Source: Auanema rhodensis (lineage: Eukaryota; Nematoda; Chromadorea; Rhabditida; Rhabditidae). Taken from it: 64,000 bases of DNA. This document shows positions 1 to 12,000 of this stretch, piece after piece. The first letter of the stretch is position 1, and every line of letters starts with the position of its first letter. The stretch is from NCBI GenBank assembly GCA_964057225.1, contig OZ059899.1, forward strand, positions 2,976,001 through 3,040,000. Direction: 5' to 3'. The translations under genes were made by a program, and so were the position numbers. A model generated the notes under the pieces. The model did not search any database. It was not told the DNA's origin and saw only the letters and a list, made by a program, of their open reading frames with translations.

Positions 1-59
1 TCGTTGAATAACATTGTCCATCGTCTTTGCCTTGAAAAAAGGAATCTAAAAACATCTAC

Positions 60-113
60 TTTTTGCTAAATTATTCTGAAATTTTTCGAAAAAATTTTTG
101 TCAAAATGTTTTT
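60..113. other. Phased A/T tracts, predicted curved DNA segment
   Basis: Runs of T or A are centred near 62, 72, 83, 91-97, 104 and 111, which is close to one per helical turn. The segment also contains the 12-bp palindrome tttttcgaaaaa. It repeats in each monomer. Regular A-tract spacing usually gives intrinsic curvature, a known property of many insect satellites. Curvature here is inferred from spacing, not calculated. Confidence 0.55.
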
Positions 114-120
114 GGAAGCA

Positions 121-148
121 ATGTTGAGTGTACATGGAAACTCAACAT
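121..148. other. Dyad 1 of the monomer (9-bp stem, 10-base loop)
   Basis: The arms atgttgagt (121-129) and actcaacat (140-148) are perfect reverse complements around the loop gtacatggaa. The element recurs in essentially every full monomer of the window. It is among the least variable parts: I saw only isolated changes, near 5132 (ctctacatt), 22138 (tggtaactc), 32329, 39352 and 42859 (caacacacac) and 63565 (caacttacac). It could form a cruciform or a binding site for a dimeric protein; nothing in the sequence proves a function. Confidence 0.9.
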
Positions 149-231
149 ACACTAATGCATCATTTTTCAAACGATCATAACTAATTTTTGTATTAAGCGT
201 TTCTCAATGTAGTATAGTGCATTCGATGCGG

Positions 232-282
232 ATTTTTAAGCTGCGTCGATCTGTGTTATCAGATTTGCGCTAGCTTAAAAAT
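232..282. other. Dyad 2 of the monomer (11-bp arms, nested inner stem)
   Basis: The arms atttttaagct (232-242) and agcttaaaaat (272-282) are exact reverse complements separated by 29 bases. Inside the spacer, atctg and cagat form a second 5-bp stem around tgttat. In the variant monomers with tgtgtaatcag only the inner loop changes, so the stem is kept. The element is present in each full monomer. The 104-bp mini-monomers lose the left arm and inner stem because their deletion starts inside this element. Confidence 0.85.
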
Positions 283-1001
283 GCACCGAGATATCAACTG
301 ATATAAGTTCACACATATATACCCGATTTTCACCCTGAAGAATTAATTTTTTCGTTGAATAACATTGTCCATCGTTTTTGCCTTGAAAAAAGGAATCTAA
401 AAACATCTACTTTTTGCTAAATTATTTTGAAATGTTTCGAAAAAATTTTTGTCAAAATGTTTTTGGAAGCAATGTTGAGTGTACATGGAAACTCAACATA
501 CACTAATGCATCATTTTTCAAACGATCATAACTAATTTTTGTATTAAGCGTTTCTCAATGTAGTATAGTGCATTCGATGCGGATTTTTAAGCTGCGTCGA
601 TCTGTGTAATCAGATTTGCGCTAGCTTAAAAATGCACCGAGATATCAACTGATATAAGTTCACACTTATATCCTCGATTTTCACCCTGAAGAAATAATTT
701 TTTCGTTGAATAACATTGTCCATCGTCTTTGCCTTGAAAAATGGAATCTAAAAACATCTACTTTTTGCTAAATTATTTTGAAATTTTTCGAAAAAATTTT
801 TGTCAAAATGTTTTTGGAAGCAATGTTGAGTGTACATGGAAACTCAACATACACTAATGCATCATTTTTCAAACGATCATAACTAATTTTTGTATTAAGC
901 GTTTCTCAATGTAGTATAGTGCATTCGATGCGGATTTTTAAGCTGCGTCGATCTGTGTTATCAGATTTGCGCTAGCTTAAAAATGCACCGAGATATCAAC
1001 T

Positions 1002-1023
1002 GATATAAGTTCACACTTATATC
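1002..1023. other. Dyad 3 of the monomer (9-bp stem, 4-base loop)
   Basis: The arms gatataagt (1002-1010) and acttatatc (1015-1023) are perfect complements around tcac. Just upstream lies a short imperfect palindrome, atatca-ac-tgatat. A widespread variant (for example at 311-325, 26,177 and 28,987) changes the right arm to acatatatacc and destroys the stem. This dyad is therefore not strictly maintained, unlike dyad 1. Confidence 0.8.
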
Positions 1024-2356
1024 CTCGATTTTCACCCTGAAGAAATAATTTTTTCGTTGAATAACATTGTCCATCGTCTTTGCCTTGAAAAAAGAAATCT
1101 AAAAACATCTACTTTTTGCTAAATTATTTTGAAATTTTTCGAAAAAATTTTTGTCAAAATGTTTTTGGAAGCAATGTTGAGTGTACATGGAAACTCAACA
1201 TACACTAATGCATCATTTTTCAAACGATCATAACTAATTTTTGTATTAAGCGTTTCTCAATGTAGTATAGTGCATTCGATGCGGATTTTTAAGCTGCGTC
1301 GATCTGTGTTATCAGATTTGCGCTAGCTTAAAAATGCACCGAGATATCAACTGATATAAGTTCACACTTATATCCTCGATTTTCACCCTGAAGAAATAAT
1401 TTTTTCGTTGAATAACATTGTCCATCGTCTTTGCCTTGAAAAAAGGAATCTAAAAACATCTACTTTTTGCTAAATTATTCTGAAATTTTTCGAAAAAATT
1501 TTTGTCAAAATGTTTTTGGAAGCAATGTTGAGTGTACATGGAAACTCAACATACACTAATGCATCATTTTTCAAACGATCATAACTAATTTTTGTATTAA
1601 GCGTTTCTCAATGTAGTATAGTGCATTCGATGCGGATTTTTAAGCTGCGTCGATCTGTGTTATCAGATTTGCGCTAGCTTAAAAATGCACCGAGATATCA
1701 ACTGATATAAGTTCACACTTATATCCTCGATTTTCACCCTGAAGAAATAATTTTTTTGTTGAATAACATTGTCCATCGTCTTTGCCTTGAAAAATGGAAT
1801 CTAAAAACATCTACTTTTTGCTAAATTATTTTGAAATTTTTCGAAAAAATTTTTGTCAAAATGTTTTTGGAAGCAATGTTGAGTGTACATGGAAACTCAA
1901 CATACACTAATGCATCATTTTTCAAACGATCATAACTAATTTTTGTATTAAGCGTTTCTCAATGTAGTATAGTGCATTCGATGCGGATTTTTAAGCTGCG
2001 TCGATCTGTGTTATCAGATTTGCGCTAGCTTAAAAATGCACCGAGATATCAACTGATATAAGTTCACACTTATATCCTCGATTTTCACCCTGAAGAAATA
2101 ATTTTTTCGTTGAATAACATTGTCCATCGTCTTTGCCTTGAAAAAAGGAATCTAAAAACATCTACTTTTTGCTAAATTATTCTGAAATTTTTCGAAAAAA
2201 TTTTTGTCAAAATGTTTTTGGAAGCAATGTTGAGTGTACATGGAAACTCAACATACACTAATGCATCATTTTTCAAACGATCATAACTAATTTTTGTATC
2301 AAGCGTTTCTCAATGTAGTATAGTGCATTTGATATGGATTTTTAAGCTGCGTCGAT

Positions 2357-2364
2357 CTTTTTCC
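2357..2364. other. Orientation switch 1 (forward to reverse)
   Basis: Forward sequence ends at gtcgatct (2358), inside dyad 2. It continues directly as reverse-strand monomer sequence from the A/T-rich segment (tttccaaaaatttc, normally tttcgaaaaatttc). Shared sequence at the join is about one T. The flanking 30 bases carry changes seen nowhere else I looked: tttgatatgg for ttcgatgcgg, and cc for cg just past the join. The following unit also has ttttacaagg. Confidence 0.9.
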
Positions 2365-5256
2365 AAAAATTTCAAAATAATTTAGCAAAAAGTAGATGTT
2401 TTTAGATTCCATTTTACAAGGCAAAGACGATGGACAATGTTATTCAACGAAAAAAATAATTCTTCAGGGTGAAAATCGAGGATATAAGTGTGAACTTATA
2501 TCAGTTGATATCTCGGTGCATTTTTAAGCTAGCGCAAATCTGATAACACAGATCGACGCAACTTAAAAATCCGCATCGAATGCACTATACTACATTGAGA
2601 AACGCTTGATACAAAAATTAGTTATGATCGTTTGAAAAATGATGCATTAGTGTATGTTGAGTTTCCATGTACACTCAACATTGCTTCCAAAAACATTTTG
2701 ACAAAAATTTTTTCGAAAAATTTCAAGATAATTTAGCAAAAAGTAGATGTTTTTAGATTCCTTTTTTCAAGGCAAAGACGATGGACAATGTTATTCAGCG
2801 AAAATTATTTCTTCAGGGTGAAAATCGAGGATATAAGTGTGAACTTATATCAGTTGATATTTCGGTGCATTTTTAAGCTAGCGCAAATCTGATAACACAG
2901 ATCGACGCAGCTTAAAAATCCGCATCGAATGCACTATACTACATTGAGAAACGCTTAATACAAAAATTAGTAATGATCGTTTGAAAAATGATGCATTAGT
3001 GTATGTTGAGTTTCCATGTACACTCAACATTGCTTCCAAAAACATTTTGACAAAAATTTTTTCGAAAAATTTCAAAATAATTTAGCAAAAAGTAGATGTT
3101 TTTAGATTTCTTTTTTCAAGGCAAAGACGATGGACAATGTTATTCAACGAAAAAATTATTTCTTCAGGGTGAAAATCGAGGATATAAGTGTGAACTTATA
3201 TCAGTTGATATCTCGGTGCATTTTTAAGCTAGCGCAAATCTGATAACACAGATCGACGCAGCTTAAAAATCCGCATCGAATGCACTATACTACATTGAGA
3301 AACGCCTGATACAAAAATTAGTTATGATCGTTTGAAAAATGATGCATTAGTGTATGTTGAGTTTCCATGTACACTCAACATTGCTTCCAAAAACATTTTG
3401 ACAAAAATTTTTTCGAAAAATTTCAAAATAATTTAGCAAAAAGTAGATGTTTTTAGATTCCATTTTTCAAGGCGAAGACGATAGACAATGTTATTCAACG
3501 AAAAAATTAATTCTTCAGGGTGAAAATCGAGGATATAAGTGTGAACTTATATCAGTTGATATCTCGGTGCATTTTTAAGCTAACGCAAATCTGATAACAC
3601 AGATCGACGCAGCTTAAAAATCCGCATCGAATGCACTATACTACATTGAGAAACGCTTGATACAAAAATTAGTTATGATCGTTTGAAAAATGATGCATTA
3701 GTGTATGTTGAGTTTCCATGTACACTCAACATTGCTTCCAGAAACAATTTGACAAAAATTTTTTCGAAAAATTTCAAAATAATTTAGCAAAAAGTAGATG
3801 TTTTTAGATTCCTTTTTTTAAGGCAAAGACGATGGACAATGTTATTCAACGAAAAAATTAATTCTTCAGGGTGAAAATCGAGGATATAAGTGTGAACTTA
3901 TATCAGTTGATATCTCGGTGCATTTTTAAGCTAGCGCAAATCTGATAACACAGATCGACGCAGCTTAAAAATCCGCATCGAATGCACTATACTACATTGA
4001 GAAACGCTCAATACACAAATTAGTTATGATCGTTTGAAAAATGATGCATTAGTGTATGTTGAGTTTCCATGTACACTCAACATTGCTTCCAAAAACATTT
4101 TGACAAAAATTTTTTCGAAAAATTTCAAAATAATTTAGCAAAAAGTAGATGTTTTTAGATTCCATTTTTCAAGGCGAAGACGATAGACAATGTTATTCAA
4201 CGAAAAAATTAATTCTTCAGGGTGAAAATCGAGGATATAAGTGTGAACTTATATCAGTTGATATCTCGGTGCATTTTTAAGCTAACGCAAATCTGATAAC
4301 ACAGATCGACGCAGCTTAAAAATCCGCATCGAATGCACTATACTACATTGAGAAACGCTTGATACAAAAATTAGTTATGATCGTTTGAAAAATGATGCAT
4401 TAGTGTATGTTGAGTTTCCATGTACACTCAACATTGCTTCCAGAAACAATTTGACAAAAATTTTTTCGAAAAATTTCAAAATAATTTAGCAAAAAGTAGA
4501 TGTTTTTAGATTCCTTTTTTTAAGGCAAAGACGATGGACAATGTTATTCAACGAAAAAATTAATTCTTCAGGGTGAAAATCGAGGATATAAGTGTGAACT
4601 TATATCAGTTGATATCTCGGTGCATTTTTAAGCTAGCGCAAATCTGATAACACAGATCGACGCAGCTTAAAAATCCGCATCGAATGCACTATACTACATT
4701 GAGAAACGCTCAATACACAAATTAGTTATGATCGTTTGAAAAATGATGCATTAGTGTATGTTGAGTTTCCATGTACACTCAACATTGCTTCCAAAAACAT
4801 TTTGACAAAAATTTTTTCGAAAAATTTCAAAATAATTTAGCAAAAAGTAGAGGTTTTTAGATTTCTTTTTCCAAGGCAAAGACGATGGACAATGTTATTC
4901 AACGAAAAAAATAATTCTTCAGGGTGAAAATCGAGGATATAAGTGTGAACTTATATCAGTTGATATCTCGGTGCATTTTTAAGCTAGCGCAAATCTGATA
5001 ACACAGATCGACGCAGCTTAAAAATCCGCATCGAATGCACTATACTACATTGAGAAACGCTTAATACAAAAATTAGTAATGATCGTTTGAAAAATGATGC
5101 ATTAGTGTATGTTGAGTTTCCATGTACACTCTACATTGCTTCCAAAAACATTTTGACAAAAATTTTTTCGAAAAATTTCAAAATAATTTAGCAAAAAGTA
5201 GATGTTTTTAGATTTCTTTTTTCAAGGCAAAGACGATGGACAATGTTATTCAACGA

Positions 5257-8200
5257 AAAAATTATTTCTTCAGGGTGAAAATCGAGGATATAAGTGTGAA
5301 CTTATATCAGTTGATATCTCGGTGCATTTTTAAGCTAGCGCAAATCTGATAACACAGATCGACGCAGCTTAAAAATCCGCATCGAATGCACTATACTACA
5401 TTGAGAAACGCCTGATACAAAAATTAGTTATGATCGTTTGAAAAATGATGCATTAGTGTATGTTGAGTTTCCATGTACACTCAACATTGCTTCCAAAAAC
5501 ATTTTGACAAAAATTTTTTCGAAAAATTTCAAAATAATTTAGCAAAAAGTAGATGTTTTTAGATTCCATTTTTCAAGGCGAAGACGATAGACAATGTTAT
5601 TCAACGAAAAAATTAATTCTTCAGGGTGAAAATCGAGGATATAAGTGTGAACTTATATCAGTTGATATCTCGGTGCATTTTTAAGCTAACGCAAATCTGA
5701 TAACACAGATCGACGCAGCTTAAAAATCCGCATCGAATGCACTATACTACATTGAGAAACGCTTGATACAAAAATTAGTTATGATCGTTTGAAAAATGAT
5801 GCATTAGTGTATGTTGAGTTTCCATGTACACTCAACATTGCTTCCAGAAACAATTTGACAAAAATTTTTTCGAAAAATTTCAAAATAATTTAGCAAAAAG
5901 TAGATGTTTTTAGATTCCTTTTTGTAAGGCAAAGACGATGGACAATGTTATTCAACGAAAAAATTAATTCTTCAGGGTGAAAATCGAGGATATAAGTGTG
6001 AACTTATATCAGTTGATATCTCGGTGCATTTTTAAGCTAGCGCAAATCTGATAACACAGATCGACGCAGCTTAAAAATCCGCATCGAATGCACTATACTA
6101 CATTGAGAAACGCCTGATACAAAAATTAGTTATGATCGTTTGAAAAATGATGCATTAGTGTATGTTGAGTTTCCATGTACACTCAACATTGCTTCCAAAA
6201 ACATTTTGACAAAAATTTTTTCGAAAAATTTCAAAATAATTTAGCAAAAAGTAGATGTTTTTAGATTCCATTTTTCAAGGCGAAGACGATAGACAATGTT
6301 ATTCAACAAAAAAATTAATTCTTCAGGGTGAAAATCGAGGATATAAGTGTGAACTTATATCAGTTGATATCTCGGTGCATTTTTAAGCTAACGCAAATCT
6401 GATAACACAGATCGACGCAGCTTAAAAATCCGCATCGAATGCACTATACTACATTGAGAAACGCTTGATACAAAAATTAGTTATGATCGTTTGAAAAATG
6501 ATGCATTAGTGTATGTTGAGTTTCCATGTACACTCAACATTGCTTCCAAAAACAATTTGACAAAAATTTTTTCGAAAAATTTCAAAATAATTTAGCAAAA
6601 AGTAGATGTTTTTAGATTCCTTTTTTTAAGGCAAAGACGATGGACAATGTTATTCAACGAAAAAATTAATTCTTCAGGGTGAAAATCGAGGATATAAGTG
6701 TGAACTTATATCAGTTGATATCTCGGTGCATTTTTAAGCTAACGCAAATCTGATAACACAGATCGACGCAGCTTAAAAATCCGCATCGAATGCACTATAC
6801 TACATTGAGAAACGCTTAATACACAAATTAGGTATGATCGTTTGAAAAATGATGCATTAGTGTATGTTGAGTTTCCATGTACACTCAACATTGCTTCCAA
6901 AAACATTTTGACAAAACTTTTTTCGAAAAATTTCAAAATAATTTAGCAAAAAGTAGATGTTTTTAGATTCCATTTTTCAAGGCAAAGACGATAGACAATG
7001 TTATTCAACAAGAAAATTAATTCTTCAGGGTGAAAATCAAGGATATAAGTGTGAACTTATATCAGTTGATATCTCGGTGCATTTTTAAGCTAGCGCAAAT
7101 CTGATAACACAGATCGACGCAGCTTAAAAATCCGCATCGAATGCACTATACTACATTGAGAAACGCTTAATACACAAATTAGTTATGATCGTTTGAAAAA
7201 TGATGCATTAGTGTATGTTGAGTTTCCATGTACACTCAACATTGCTTCCAAAAACATTTTGACAAAACTTTTTTTGAAAAATTTCAGAATAATTTAGCAA
7301 AAAGTAGATGTTTTTAGATTCCATTTTTCAAGGCAAAGACGATAGACAATGTTATTCAACAAGAAAATTAATTCTTCAGGGTGAAAATCGAGGATATAAG
7401 TGTGAACTTATATCAGTTGATATCTCGGTGCATTTTTAAGCTAGCGCAAATCTGATAACACAGATCGACGCAGCTTAAAAATCCGCATCGAATGCACTAT
7501 ACTACATTGAGAAACGCTTAATACACAAATTAGTTATGATCGTTTGAAAAATGATGCATTAGTGTATGTTGAGTTTCCATGTACACTCAACATTGCTTCC
7601 AAAAACATTTTGACAAAAATTTTTTCGAAAAATTTCAGAATAATTTAGCAAAAAGTAGAGGTTTTTAGATTTCTTTTTTCAAGGCAAAGACGATGGACAA
7701 TGTTATTCAACGAAAAAAATAATTCTTCAGGGTGAAAATCGAGGATATAAGTGTGAACTTATATCAGTTGATATCTCGGTGCATTTTTAAGCTAGCGCAA
7801 ATCTGATAACACAGATCGACGCAGCTTAAAAATCCGCATCGAATGCACTATACTACATTGAGAAACGCCTGATACAAAAATTAGTTATGATCGTTTGAAA
7901 AATGATGCATTAGTGTATGTTGAGTTTCCATGTACACTCAACATTGCTTCCAAAAACATTTTGACAAAAATTTTTTCGAAAAATTTCAAAATAATTTAGC
8001 AAAAAGTAGATGTTTTTAGATTCCATTTTTCAAGGCGAAGACGATAGACAATGTTATTCAACAAAAAAATTAATTCTTCAGGGTGAAAATCGAGGATATA
8101 AGTGTGAACTTATATCAGTTGATATCTCGGTGCATTTTTAAGCTAACGCAAATCTGATAACACAGATCGACGCAGCTTAAAAATCCGCATCGAATGCACT

Positions 8201-8657
8201 ATACTACATTGAGAAACGCTTGATACAAAAATTAGTTATGATCGTTTGAAAAATGATGCATTTTCCTTTTTTTAAGGCAAAGACGATGGACAATGTTATT
8301 CAACGAAAAAATTAATTCTTCAGGGCGAAAATCGAGGATATAAGTGTGAACTTATATCAGTTGATATCTCGGTTCATTTTTAAGCTAGCGCAAATCTGAT
8401 AACACAGATCGACGCAGCTTAAAAATCCGCATCGAATGCACTATACTACATTGAGAAACGCTTAATACAAAAATTAGTTATGATCGTTTGAAAAATGATG
8501 CATTAGTGTATGTTGAGTTTCCATGTACACTCAACATTGCTTCCAAAAACATTTTGACAAAAATTTTCTCGAAAAATTTCAAAATAATTATGCAAAAAGT
8601 AGATGTTTTTAGATTCCTTTTTTTAAGGCAAAGACGATGGACAATGTTATTCAACGA
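5257..8657 (-). repeat. 3.4-kb higher-order segment, copy 1
   Basis: Ten monomer units (nine of 351 bp and one of 242 bp) recur in the same order 3752 bp downstream. Matching markers include alternating gcctgatac/gcttgatac monomers, the rare acaaattaggtatg (near 6825), gaaaatcaagg (near 7030), attcaacaag (near 7005 and 7356), and the 109-bp deletion monomer ending at 8306. A few single-base differences separate the copies, for example ctttttg at about 5928 versus cttttttt. Confidence 0.88.
8065..8306 (-). repeat. Truncated 242-bp monomer, copy 1
   Basis: A 109-bp internal deletion joins atgatgcatt directly to ttccttttttt near 8268-8272. It removes dyad 1 and the phased A/T tracts. The next unit carries the linked changes cagggcg and cggttcatt. 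Confidence 0.92.
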
Positions 8658-9008
8658 AAAAATTAATTCTTCAGGGTGAAAATCGAGGATATAAGTGTGA
8701 ACTTATATCAGTTGATATCTCGGTGCATTTTTAAGCTAACGCAAATCTGATAACACAGATCGACGCAGCTTAAAAATCCGCATCGAATGCACTATACTAC
8801 ATTGAGAAACGCTTGATACAAAAATTAGTTATGATCGTTTGAAAAATGATGCATTAGTGTATGTTGAGTTTCCATGTACACTCAACATTGCTTCCAGAAA
8901 CAATTTGACAAAAATTTTTTCGAAAAATTTCAAAATAATTTAGCAAAAAGTAGATGTTTTTAGATTCCTTTTTTCAAGGCAAAAACGATGGACAATGTTA
9001 TTCAACGA

Positions 9009-12000
9009 AAAAATTAATTCTTCAGGGTGAAAATCGAGGATATAAGTGTGAACTTATATCAGTTGATATCTCGGTGCATTTTTAAGCTAGCGCAAATCTG
9101 ATAACACAGATCGACGCAGCTTAAAAATCCGCATCGAATGCACTATACTACATTGAGAAACGCCTGATACAAAAATTAGTTATGATCGTTTGAAAAATGA
9201 TGCATTAGTGTATGTTGAGTTTCCATGTACACTCAACATTGCTTCCAAAAACATTTTGACAAAAATTTTTTCGAAAAATTTCAAAATAATTTAGCAAAAA
9301 GTAGATGTTTTTAGATTCCATTTTTCAAGGCGAAGACGATAGACAATGTTATTCAACAAAAAAATTAATTCTTCAGGGTGAAAATCGAGGATATAAGTGT
9401 GAACTTATATCAGTTGATATCTCGGTGCATTTTTAAGCTAACGCAAATCTGATAACACAGATCGACGCAGCTTAAAAATCCGCATCGAATGCACTATACT
9501 ACATTGAGAAACGCTTGATACAAAAATTAGTTATGATCGTTTGAAAAATGATGCATTAGTGTATGTTGAGTTTCCATGTACACTCAACATTGCTTCCAGA
9601 AACAATTTGACAAAAATTTTTTCGAAAAATTTCAAAATAATTTAGCAAAAAGTAGATGTTTTTAGATTCCTTTTTTTAAGGCAAAGACGATGGACAATGT
9701 TATTCAACGAAAAAATTAATTCTTCAGGGTGAAAATCGAGGATATAAGTGTGAACTTATATCAGTTGATATCTCGGTGCATTTTTAAGCTAGCGCAAATC
9801 TGATAACACAGATCGACGCAGCTTAAAAATCCGCATCGAATGCACTATACTACATTGAGAAACGCCTGATACAAAAATTAGTTATGATCGTTTGAAAAAT
9901 GATGCATTAGTGTATGTTGAGTTTCCATGTACACTCAACATTGCTTCCAAAAACATTTTGACAAAAATTTTTTCGAAAAATTTCAAAATAATTTAGCAAA
10001 AAGTAGATGTTTTTAGATTCCATTTTTCAAGGCGAAGACGATAGACAATGTTATTCAACAAAAAAATTAATTCTTCAGGGTGAAAATCGAGGATATAAGT
10101 GTGAACTTATATCAGTTGATATCTCGGTGCATTTTTAAGCTAACGCAAATCTGATAACACAGATCGACGCAGCTTAAAAATCCGCATCGAATGCACTATA
10201 CTACATTGAGAAACGCTTGATACAAAAATTAGTTATGATCGTTTGAAAAATGATGCATTAGTGTATGTTGAGTTTCCATGTACACTCAACATTGCTTCCA
10301 AAAACAATTTGACAAAAATTTTTTCGAAAAATTTCAAAATAATTTAGCAAAAAGTAGATGTTTTTAGATTCCTTTTTTTAAGGCAAAGACGATGGACAAT
10401 GTTATTCAACGAAAAAATTAATTCTTCAGGGTGAAAATCGAGGATATAAGTGTGAACTTATATCAGTTGATATCTCGGTGCATTTTTAAGCTAACGCAAA
10501 TCTGATAACACAGATCGACGCAGCTTAAAAATCCGCATCGAATGCACTATACTACATTGAGAAACGCTTAATACACAAATTAGGTATGATCGTTTGAAAA
10601 ATGATGCATTAGTGTATGTTGAGTTTCCATGTACACTCAACATTGCTTCCAAAAACATTTTGACAAAACTTTTTTCGAAAAATTTCAAAATAATTTAGCA
10701 AAAAGTAGATGTTTTTAGATTCCATTTTTCAAGGCAAAGACGATAGACAATGTTATTCAACAAGAAAATTAATTCTTCAGGGTGAAAATCAAGGATATAA
10801 GTGTGAACTTATATCAGTTGATATCTCGGTGCATTTTTAAGCTAGCGCAAATCTGATAACACAGATCGACGCAGCTTAAAAATCCGCATCGAATGCACTA
10901 TACTACATTGAGAAACGCTTAATACACAAATTAGTTATGATCGTTTGAAAAATGATGCATTAGTGTATGTTGAGTTTCCATGTACACTCAACATTGCTTC
11001 CAAAAACATTTTGACAAAACTTTTTTTGAAAAATTTCAGAATAATTTAGCAAAAAGTAGATGTTTTTAGATTCCATTTTTTAAGGCAAAGACGATAGACA
11101 ATGTTATTCAACAAGAAAATTAATTCTTCAGGGTGAAAATCGAGGATATAAGTGTGAACTTATATCAGTTGATATCTCGGTGCATTTTTAAGCTAGCGCA
11201 AATCTGATAACACAGATCGACGCAGCTTAAAAATCCGCATCGAATGCACTATACTACATTGAGAAACGCTTAATACACAAATTAGTTATGATCGTTTGAA
11301 AAATGATGCATTAGTGTATGTTGAGTTTCCATGTACACTCAACATTGCTTCCAAAAACATTTTGACAAAAATTTTTTCGAAAAATTTCAGAATAATTTAG
11401 CAAAAAGTAGAGGTTTTTAGATTTCTTTTTTCAAGGCAAAGACGATGGACAATGTTATTCAACGAAAAAAATAATTCTTCAGGGTGAAAATCGAGGATAT
11501 AAGTGTGAACTTATATCAGTTGATATCTCGGTGCATTTTTAAGCTAGCGCAAATCTGATAACACAGATCGACGCAGCTTAAAAATCCGCATCGAATGCAC
11601 TATACTACATTGAGAAACGCCTGATACAAAAATTAGTTATGATCGTTTGAAAAATGATGCATTAGTGTATGTTGAGTTTCCATGTACACTCAACATTGCT
11701 TCCAAAAACATTTTGACAAAAATTTTTTCGAAAAATTTCAAAATAATTTAGCAAAAAGTAGATGTTTTTAGATTCCATTTTTCAAGGCGAAGACGATAGA
11801 CAATGTTATTCAACAAAAAAATTAATTCTTCAGGGTGAAAATCGAGGATATAAGTGTGAACTTATATCAGTTGATATCTCGGTGCATTTTTAAGCTAACG
11901 CAAATCTGATAACACAGATCGACGCAGCTTAAAAATCCGCATCGAATGCACTATACTACATTGAGAAACGCTTGATACAAAAATTAGTTATGATCGTTTG

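Larger units (their letters stand above)
1..2358 (+). repeat. Satellite array, forward block 1 (351-bp monomer)
   Basis: Six complete 351-bp monomers start at 1, 352, 703, 1054, 1405 and 1756, and a seventh starting at 2107 is cut after 252 bases. Copies differ by scattered single-base changes only. Diagnostic variants, in order, are: attctgaaat with a catatatacc 3' end (first), gaaatgtttcg with tgtgtaatcag (second), ccttgaaaaatgg (third), an attttgaa type (fourth) and attctgaaat (fifth). The same order recurs at 40,255-42,009, so this block belongs to the same homogenised family as the right-hand array. No open reading frame of gene size is present. Confidence 0.97.

Noticed and set aside
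121-148. Hairpins as transcription terminators or RNA genes
   Set aside because: The stems are not followed by a consistent transcript structure, and there are no tRNA A/B boxes or other RNA gene signatures. The dyads are symmetric DNA elements repeated in every monomer.
1-351. Monomer built from two or more diverged sub-repeats (for example about 175 bp)
   Set aside because: Comparing the two halves by eye showed only short A/T-rich similarities and no colinear match.
351-368. Possible CENP-B box (ttcgttgaataacattg)
   Set aside because: Only the first half resembles the mammalian box (TTCG followed by four bases and A). The required CGGG half is absent (ACAT here), and the other TTCG site, ttcgatgcgg, has the wrong spacing. 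Half matches are common by chance.
2878-3075. Small reading frames of 63-75 codons, for example 2878-3075, 6739-6936, 8488-8679, 10491-10688, 15992-16198, 22317-22523 and 51744-51971
   Set aside because: They are all the same stretch of the satellite monomer, opened by chance substitutions that remove a stop codon. Because 351 is divisible by three, the frame repeats in each copy, yet most copies keep the stops. They begin and end at fixed monomer positions and show no protein family resemblance.
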